A stretch of DNA of 64,000 nt from Gyrodactylus bullatarudis (lineage: Eukaryota > Platyhelminthes > Monogenea > Gyrodactylidea > Gyrodactylidae). Below, piece after piece: positions 56,065 to 64,000 of this stretch. The position numbers were made by a program, and so were the translations under genes. How positions within the stretch are numbered: the first letter of the stretch is position 1; each line of letters begins with the position of its first letter. The notes beneath the pieces were generated by a model, which did not search any database, was not told where the DNA came from, and worked only from the letters and a program-made list of their open reading frames with translations. The stretch lies in NCBI GenBank assembly GCA_012064415.1, contig SSNU01000034.1, positions 1-64,000 on the forward strand, written 5' to 3'.

Positions 56065-56936
56065 ATGAATGAGAAAAACGTATATTTACATGATTTTCAA
56101 TGCTTAATTTGTACACTCTGTGAGGGATACCTAGTCGATGCAGTCACTATTGCAGAATGTCTTCATTCTTGTAAATTTTTGTTTTCTAAAAGATTTTTCA
56201 GTCTGCAAAACATGCATCATTAAACATTTAGAAGATAGTAATTATTGTCCAAAATGTGATATACTCATTCATCAATCGCAACCTTTAGATTACATACAGT
56301 AGGTTCTCTATATTATTATAAAAATTAGTTTTGATCCAACATTACAGGAAATCGTTTATAAGATTGTACCTCATCTTCGTATCGGTAAGTTTTACCACCA
56401 AAACAACTTATTGTTAAATTTTCTAATAAATTTTCTGGAAGATGAAGAAAAACGGAGATCAAAATTTTATCAGAGTGTCGTCAAAATAGATAATATTCCA
56501 GAGGAAACCAAAACTCCCAAGATTAAAAAAGATGTTATAAAACCAGAAGTCATATCTCACAACATTGATACTACAGTGGAAGACAATAACTTCCATCGGG
56601 ACGATGAACAAATAAACATTATCCTCCAGTCAAGTTTAGATTTCCCCTTTGGTTCGTTGAAACGAAAATATCTACGACTTTCGTCAAAAGCTTCTGTAAC
56701 CCATCTTAGAAAATACATTGCCAAGGTACTCCTCAACGATGTTGACCAATTCAATGAAATCGATATTTATCTTAACAATGAGAAAGGTGGCATATTCCTT
56801 GGTCGTGATCATTTATTGAAATTTGTTCGTGTTTTATACTGGCAAAATGTAAGTTTTTTTAATTTTTTGATGAGACTCTTAGGAATCTCCGATACCTCTC
56901 GAATACAGGAAGAAGAAGACCTTCAACTTTTGCTAA
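56065..56936 (+). CDS. PCGF1: Polycomb group RING finger protein 1-like
   Basis: PCGF1 pairs with RING1 to form a variant PRC1 that ubiquitinates histone H2A. Five exons join in frame to 239 aa: 56065-56170, 56202-56298, 56329-56384, 56442-56848, 56883-56936. The RING finger lies in the first ~65 residues ([45 protein letters not shown]), then [20 protein letters not shown] and [12 protein letters not shown], as in PCGF1. The C-terminal RAWUL (ubiquitin-like) domain runs from about residue 120 ([52 protein letters not shown]) to a stop at 56934-56936. Length is close to human PCGF1 (about 259 aa). Four introns measure just 31, 30, 57 and 34 nt, so the whole gene fits in 872 bp. Confidence 0.94.
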
Positions 56937-57116
56937 CATCTGTGATAATGAATACTCAAAACAAAGGGCGAAACTGAGCAAATTTTTTAAAGGAAACTTG
57001 TTGAATAAACTAATTTTTATAATTATATATTCTTGTATTATTTTGTTCATTTCTTATCATTGGATTTTGTCTCGATAATAATCCTTTTTCTTTGTAGTAA
57101 TTTTAATAGAAACTCG
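56937..57116 (+). promoter_or_regulatory. PCGF1-CLC intergenic spacer, operon-like
   Basis: 180 bp between the PCGF1 stop and the CLC start on the same strand. It has GAATAAAC (about 57002), a plausible polyadenylation signal, then a strong polypyrimidine acceptor (CCTTTTTCTTTGTAG, ending at 57097) 19 nt before the CLC ATG. This order is typical of polycistronic units resolved by trans-splicing, but an ordinary 5' UTR intron would look the same. Confidence 0.45.
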
Positions 57117-60100
57117 ATGAACATCGTAGACAATTTCAAGGATCCCTTGTCCTCAGATAAAGAATCAGATAATGAGTCGAAAAAGTATCAGGAGAGAGTC
57201 GTTGGCATGAGTGAGTTTTTCTTTGCATGTGTGTTTGTATGTGGAAAATAATATATAGTATTTGCGAGGAACATATTTTTACAGTTTGCACTTTATATAG
57301 AGTCTAATAATACAATCTATAGATCTCTTCAGTTTGTGGGGTGAATGAGCATTTTTCCAATAGAACACTAGTAGTTCACTTTACAAGTTGTAATTAATAA
57401 ACGATATAGACCATTCTTTTTTAACAACAAACATATTTTAGAGAGTGAATCTGAGAAAGAGGAAAATAAACGTAAGTTTTTTTGGCAAATAAAAGTTTTT
57501 CATCTTGTAATAATCCCCCCTCCAGTGTAACTCTATCATAATCTTGAATCCTACAAATCAACTTTGTCATTCACACCATGAGTCTAAACTTTCACTCCTT
57601 GACAACTTTACTTATTTTATTTTCCCCGAACAATGTTGTATGCCTTAATCAAAAATTGATGCTTTAACCATGAAAAACACATTTTCGAAAATCATTTTCT
57701 GATATACAACAATCCCATTTTCCCTAAAATCATTAAAATTTACCTAACTTCCTTTCTTCCGACATGTGAAAGAACACTCAATTTTTAACAATAAGCCCTA
57801 TTTTTATTCAAAATGTTGTGAAATTCATTGAAAAAAATCTTGGCACGTGTTCAAAAAATTGTCATCTTCAATCGAGATTTTGTATATCAGAACAAACTCG
57901 AAAACGTATAGTTTTATAGGAAAAAAATGCTTAGTTTTCGGTGATCTTCAAAATGAGATTAAGGCTGGGAAAAGATGAAAAATTTGGCCTACTCTAATGA
58001 CCATATAACCAAATTTACTTTAAATCGGTGAACGAATGAACTAAAATGCTTTATTCTTTTGAAATATTTTTATTTTCCTCAAATCATATTATTTTCACTT
58101 TAATTCGATAAATATAACCAATCTTTTGCTATCGTCTCTTCCAGTCGTTTCGGCACTGAGATAGTCAAGTTCTTCTCTCGCCTAAGAAGAGACTTTGTAA
58201 AGACTACAACTTTTTATTAATAGTTTCGAGTAAAATATAACGAATGAAATGAGAAGAGGACAATGATTTTAACTATTTTTTACAAATTCAAGGAATCAGA
58301 AATCGCAATACTCCGTCAGAATCTCGTATCCCAGTTAGTAAGAAGCACTACAAAGAAAATCATTATTACGAAGACTTTGAGACCATCGACTGGGTCAAGG
58401 ACATCTCTCGAGATAGAATTCGTCACAAGAGCCTTCATTTTGGCAAGGTAAGAGGATTAATTGACTTGATTGCTTTTCAATTTTTTAGCGGACAATTCTA
58501 GACCATTTGCGATGCTTCCTCGATAGTGGGTCCGGTTGGTTTTGTGTATTGGCCATAGGAATATTAACTGGCCTAATTGCTGGCATAATCGACATTGGCT
58601 CCACATGGCTCTCCGATATTCGCCAGGGAATTTGCTGGGATGCATTTTGGTTCAATCGAGAACAGTGCTGTTGGTCAACCGGAGAAGAGAATTGTCGCTG
58701 GTATACATGGTCAGAGTTATTCTTGAATAAGAAGCCGACAAGTCTTCATCCTGACGCCTACATAATTGCCTACCTGTTCTATTGCTTTTGGTCACTGGTA
58801 TTTGCTGGATTATGCGTGTTATTGGTTAAGAATTTTGCTCCTTATGCTTGTGGTAAGTTGTACTTTTTTCCTCTTAAAAAGCATGCGAAACAAAATTATT
58901 ATACAAGAATAGTCAGTACCCTTGTGACTTGTTCGAAAAAAATATTTATATTCTAACGTAACATCCCTTGAGAAGAGTGGTTGTTTGAAAACCTATTTGC
59001 TAAGGTTGTTGGTAACTAGTCTTAGAGCCGAAAATAGGCAATTCTAACCATCACTATCGTTTTGAATGACAAGTCGACTTTGAAAGCCAAACTAAGATTT
59101 TCATTCAGTGCAATCGTTTTGGTAAACTAATTAAATACAGATGTATAATTTCAATATTGAAACTCCAACTCTCAATTTTCAACATTATCGATTAATTTAT
59201 CCGATACCTTTTTTTCAATGAATGAGTCGCTTTTAATAAAATTAACCTTCCTCACTCTTACATATCTTTGAACCCTTTGAATTCCCATGGGTCCAGATCT
59301 GAAAAGTCATTCAAAATTTAAAACCAATAAGATTACCTGTGAAAGAATGAAAAAAAACAATCATCAAATCAATAGTGTTATGAAAGTGTTCTTTTCAACT
59401 ATTGGTTTAATAATAATCTTGTATTTTCTTTTTAATCAAAGTCCCTAGAAAGAAATATGTAACTGAAGGCTCAGAGATGGCATGCATTGCCTAAATCTTC
59501 AATGAAAGAGTAAAATTATACTGTTGTTGATCATCGATCCCAAAACACTCTTGAATAATAATCTTGAGGCTATCAGTAAAGGTTGACTTGCTCATCAAAA
59601 GAAATTATTTCAGAGTGATATCTCACCCCTTACATATGGTAATCCATTGATTTTCTCATTGAACCTTTTCGACAAGTTAATAAAAACTACATGATACAGC
59701 TTCTATTTTCTGAAATCAAAATCCTCTCCTTATGGATTATCTGAATTCTTTTTTCTCAAGGTTCGGGTATTCCAGAGATCAAAACTATCCTCTCTGGATT
59801 TGTTATCAGAGGCTACCTTGGCAAGTGGACACTGTTGATCAAGTCGGTCGGTATGATCCTGGGTCCGAGTGCTGGTCTATCTCTCGGCAAAGAGGGACCC
59901 ATGGTTCACATGGCCAGTTGTGTCGGCAACATTCTTACAAATCTATTCCCAAAATACGGCAAGAATGAAGCAAAAAAGAGGGAAATTCTATCTGCCTCAG
60001 CTGCTGCTGGTGTAGCTGTTGCTTTTGGCGCTCCAATCGGAGGTGTCTTATTTTCCCTTGAGGAGGCCTCTTACTACTTTCCCATGAAGACAATGTTCCG

Positions 60101-62732
60101 ATCATTCTTTTGCGCCATGATCTCAGCCAACGTCCTTAGAATGATGAATCCGTATGGAAGTGATCATTTGGTCTTGTTCTACGTTGACTACAAAGCTCAA
60201 TGGCATGTTGCTGAATTAATCCCCTTTGCATTTCTCGGCCTATTGGGAGGTCTTTTTGGATTTATTTTCAACAAAGCAAACCTCAAAGTCTGTCGTATGA
60301 GAAAAACAACATGGCTCGGCAAGTATCCAGTTAGGGAAGTCCTATTTGTCACCGCTATCACAGCGATAATATCATTCCCTCATGAATATCTACGCATGAA
60401 CACTAGTGAAATGATCAAGGTCATGTTCAGCCAATGCACCTCGGACAGTGAATACTCAATCTGGTTAGTTCTGCTCTTGTATATAATTGAATATAATACT
60501 TTAATTTCAATGTGTAAGAGTACCTTGACAGGTGGAGAAATTCAACCTTTTCCAGCCTTAATCTCATTCTGAAGAATTCCATTAAAAATAATTAACCATC
60601 TTTCTCATCTTTAGTGATTATCAAAAGAACCTAACTGATCCAATCTACAAGTCTATTGGAAATTTCCCAACTGGCAAGAGAATGACGACAGCAGTCTGGC
60701 TTCTGGCCATTGGTGCCATCCTCAAAATGTTTATAACAATATTCACATTTGGCATCAAATTACCTGCTGGTCTCTTCATTCCAGCTCTTGCTGTGAGTAT
60801 TAAAATACAGATTGCTTGGACGCTCAAATTAAAAAAGTGAAAATCTTTTCATGGGGGTTGTTCATTGAAATTGTAGGTCTATAACTGAATTTTTCCATAG
60901 GCTCCAAAGTTTATTATCTAGATTATTACTCTTTGAGTGGAATGTGTGTTTTCTTTTCACTTTGAAAGGCATTTTAAATGGGTCTATAGGATGAAAATAA
61001 GAGTCTTCTTGCATGTATTATCACTGCAAACTGTCTCATAAACCAATAAAATTGAAGCAAATTTTCTCACTACTCTTATTGAAAATTACTATCCCTTCAT
61101 TTTGATTATTATTTTCTAATTCCCTTCTGATAAAGTCTCTTCCATCATTGTATTATTAGGTTGTGCGATAAGTAATGGGACTCCAACTTGAACAAAAATT
61201 TTATCCTCCAAAACTAATATGAATTCAAACAAATTTGGTACCATGATAGAAAGATGATAAAAAAATCATCTCGAACCCCCATTTCGGAAAAGACATTAAA
61301 ACTTTTTTTCAGAAGAAGAACTTTGATTTCATAGGTCATTTCCATTATAGACTTCATCTTGCGTCGTCTGATAATCCCCATTTCTAGATTATCTCTAGAA
61401 CCTTTTCTTAAAGTCGAGAATTGCAAATCAAAAGATGTGGTAGAAAATGGATTTAATCCCCTTTCTCAACTCTAAATTTGAAGAATTCTTTACTAATGGG
61501 ATCATAAAATTACAAATTCATTAAGAGAAATGTCCAGTTTCATCAGAAAACTATTTTGTCTGATATCCAATCGATCTTTCTCAAGTTTTTTCAATAAAAT
61601 CAGTTTCAATATAAAATTTCATTATTCTCAAGGTGGGAGCAATGATTGGTCGTATTGTTGGCGTTGAAATGGAACATCTCGTCCTGTCCCATTTCGAGAA
61701 TCCGCTAGTCAACCGAATGTGCAAGTCGAGTGAAGCTTGCGTTAACCCTGGTCTCTATGCCATGGTTGGTGCTGCTGCATTTCTCGGCGGTGTCACCAGA
61801 ATGACCATTTCGCTAGTTGTTGTCATGCTCGAACTAACTGGCGGGTAAGTTTTTATCTTGAAACATTTATGACCTAAATTATATACATTTCCATAGTCAA
61901 AACTGGCCTATTTATGAAATTAAGATTGATTATTCAATTTAATTTTTAATCATCAACATTTTTATTCTTAAACTAACAAATGTAGTGTATTCTGAATATT
62001 TCTGGGGAGGATAAAAAGAAAAACGTAAAGCTGTTTTCGATCAATTTGGGAATCCATGAATTTTACCAAATTTTTTCAAAAACAATTCATTTTTTGAATT
62101 GTTAAAACTTTCCCAATAAAATATATTGTAGCTTGATAAGTCATAGTTTATTCGAAAGAATATTGGTCCTTCTTTTAGAAAAGTGGTCATTTTTTTACAA
62201 TTAACTCAACCAATGGAAGTACACAAAAATTTAGCATTGTGATAGTATTTATATGTCAACCAGGTTAGAGTCTGAAGAGACCTGGCGAAATATAACGTCA
62301 ATCACTATAATATAAGTCTGTTTTCTCTAACCTTCCCCCATGAGTTCAGAACCCAATAGTAGTAATATTTTTGATGAAGTTCGACAATATTATCGTTCAA
62401 ATCATTTTTAGTTTCTTTAAAACAGAATTATCGCTTGAGCTAGTTACCTGTCCCACTGAAGCTTGAAAGGGTTAACGAATTATCTTGATATCGACATGAC
62501 AAAACCCTATTTGATAACCTTATTGGATAATTTGAATTGCATATTTTTCTTCCTCAAGACTCAACTACATTATCCCCTTGATGGTGGCCAGTATGGTTAG
62601 CAAATGGACTGGGGATCGCCTCACAAACGGTTCCATCTATGAAGAGCACATTAAACTTAATAATTATCCCTATCTCGGTGGACACGATGAGATCCTCAAT
62701 AATCTCAACGCTGTCGATATTATGAAGCCAAA
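57117..62732 (+). CDS. CLC-3/4/5-type Cl-/H+ exchanger (3' end outside window)
   Basis: Endosomal CLC antiporter. Exons 57117-57210, 57442-57471, 58293-58447, 58489-58852, 59761-60463, 60615-60792, 61633-61844, 62559-62732 join in frame to 636 aa. The cytosolic CBS pair and stop lie beyond the window. Diagnostic strings: [49 protein letters not shown] (GSGIP selectivity loop); [17 protein letters not shown] (gating Glu); [20 protein letters not shown] (proton Glu); [11 protein letters not shown] (GxFxP); [40 protein letters not shown]. Both gating and proton glutamates are present, so an exchanger rather than a channel. The N-terminus ([20 protein letters not shown]) is short and acidic and includes a 30-nt microexon. 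Introns are 41-908 nt. Paralog assignment within CLC-3/4/5 is not possible from this part. Confidence 0.95.
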
Positions 62733-64000
62733 GTAAGCAGCTTTCTATTTCTAATACTTCAAAATGATATAAAGCTGTATCCATGATTTATGATAGAAAA
62801 ATCAAAATTTCTTGAAAATGATGAGATATTTTTTTGTAATTCAGATTCAAATTCACACCTCAAAAGAGTCAACTATCACAAAAATACAGATCATTTTTTC
62901 AAATTTTGAATTCATACCAATTTCGAGTTTGATTGAGGCGCCAAATCTTGCTTTCTAGGATTTTGATTATCATAAAGTTGGGCATCAAGGTTTTGAGAAA
63001 ACTGCCACAGTTCTCCGATCTTGGTTCAAGCTCAATTTGCCTTTTATTCGATTTCATCGTCTGACCACGATACTAGAAAACAACATTTGATCGCTCAATT
63101 GAAATGAGATCAAAATAAACTTTCAACTCAAATTCGAAAATTTTTCTTGAATGTTTTTCCCTCTTAATCAATTAGGTGAACATTACAAACTGTCGCATCA
63201 TTATCGACCTCTTGATAGAATACTTTTGATTTTTGTATCAAAGGTTCTCATCTCCATATCAACTGTAGATTATTATATATTAATAGTTATATTATTACTA
63301 ATGATTCATGAGATAACGTTAGTTTATTTTTTTCATAAAAATTTATCACAGTCTTCTTACAATACTGCGTGCGTGTAAAGTTAGTTGATATAGAGTAACA
63401 GCTCTTGATCATTACTTTACTTAAAAATTTGTGAAAATTTTTCAGCTGAGTAATTGGCAATTTGTGGCCTATCAAATATAAACATGAAGATGACATGAAG
63501 ATGAGAATTTACTATTATTTTTACAAAACCCCTTTTTACTCATGGAATTATCTGTAGCTCAACTAAAAACAGAGATCAAAGAGTTTCTCTCTCGAAACCA
63601 AAATTTTTATCGATTACGATGATTCGAAGCATTTAAGTACTGATATTTGGGATCAACATTGAGCGAAGAATTCGAATTCACCTTTATAAGTTCACTTAAG
63701 TTTGTCATTACTGTTGGAAATCGAACCATTTGAACTTCTCGATTATCACGAAAGTAAATTATCCAAAATCTGGAAGTTTAACTTTTTCTCTGAAACAGTA
63801 ATATCTTCGCTATCTCCATGGCCAAATTCGAATTCATTGTCTAATGTTGATCCCAAATATCATCACTTCACAGCTTCAAATTATCGAAGTGGAAATTTGG
63901 TGCATTTTCCAAATCCAAAAATTGGCCTAATTTTGGTCAAATTGAATTTTTTCTGAATACCAACAACTTATTATTAGCTCATTCCGTTTTAGAATTCAAC
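62733..64000. other. CLC gene intron with repeats
   Basis: This starts at the donor AA/GTAAGC and runs to the window end. It holds a family B copy (about 63475-64000: GATTATCACGAAAGTAAATT, ATGATTCGAAGCATTTAAGT, GAAGAATTCGAATTC) and, near 62935, a GGCGCCAAAT core fragment. No exon is recognised before the window ends. Confidence 0.6.

Noticed and set aside
58507..59968. Overlapping alternative-frame ORFs across the CLC exons
   Set aside because: Only the frame containing the GSGIP, GKEGP and GxFxP motifs joins across the splice sites.
1..64000. tRNA, snRNA, CRISPR or prokaryotic operon signals
   Set aside because: None found by eye. The only RNA-gene similarity is the 28S fragment.

Overview
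The window is an AT-rich (roughly two-thirds A+T) stretch of animal nuclear DNA. It holds interrupted genes with GT..AG introns, abundant decayed retrotransposon pieces and palindromic non-autonomous repeats, and a clearly metazoan gene set. There is no bacterial-style organisation and no CRISPR array. Three things point, without proving it, to a fast-evolving invertebrate, perhaps a flatworm. First, many introns are extremely short (23-35 nt) and in several genes sit at the 5' end with longer introns downstream. Second, genes are packed in co-oriented or head-to-head pairs. Third, one first coding exon lacks its own AUG, as expected if a spliced leader supplied it.

Layout. 1-2401: repeats, LINE remnants and an inverted pair of related small ORFs. 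2402-8893 (-): an atypical soluble guanylate cyclase, nine exons. 10779-11741 (-): a SIKE/FGFR1OP2 coiled-coil protein lying 139 nt downstream of CPSF2 (11881-16069, -, six exons). 16431-17143 (-): a 59-aa two-exon orphan. 18645-36180 (-): a divergent AMPK gamma-like CBS protein spread over 17.5 kb, with introns full of repeats. 36747-41166 (-): TBCEL, with a dead LINE in its last intron. It is divergent from WDR55 (41313-42721, +), with 146 bp between the start codons.

42722-51771 is an accessory-looking zone: LINE 3' fragments, a pair of paralogous orphan genes (44200-44514 and 47609-49200, +), an unidentified minus-strand gene fragment between them, a 28S rRNA gene fragment and a MITE. 51772-55943 (-) is NT5C2, ten exons including 12-nt and 30-nt microexons. 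It is divergent (121 bp) from PCGF1 (56065-56936, +). PCGF1 is followed 180 nt later by a CLC-3/4/5 type Cl-/H+ exchanger (57117 to beyond the window).

The named genes are housekeeping or signalling genes (pre-mRNA 3' end processing, tubulin turnover, rRNA biogenesis, purine nucleotide balance, energy sensing, cGMP signalling, Polycomb repression, endosomal ion exchange). They do not form one pathway. All exon models were made by eye from splice signals, reading-frame continuity and remembered family sequences. No alignment or database search was run.
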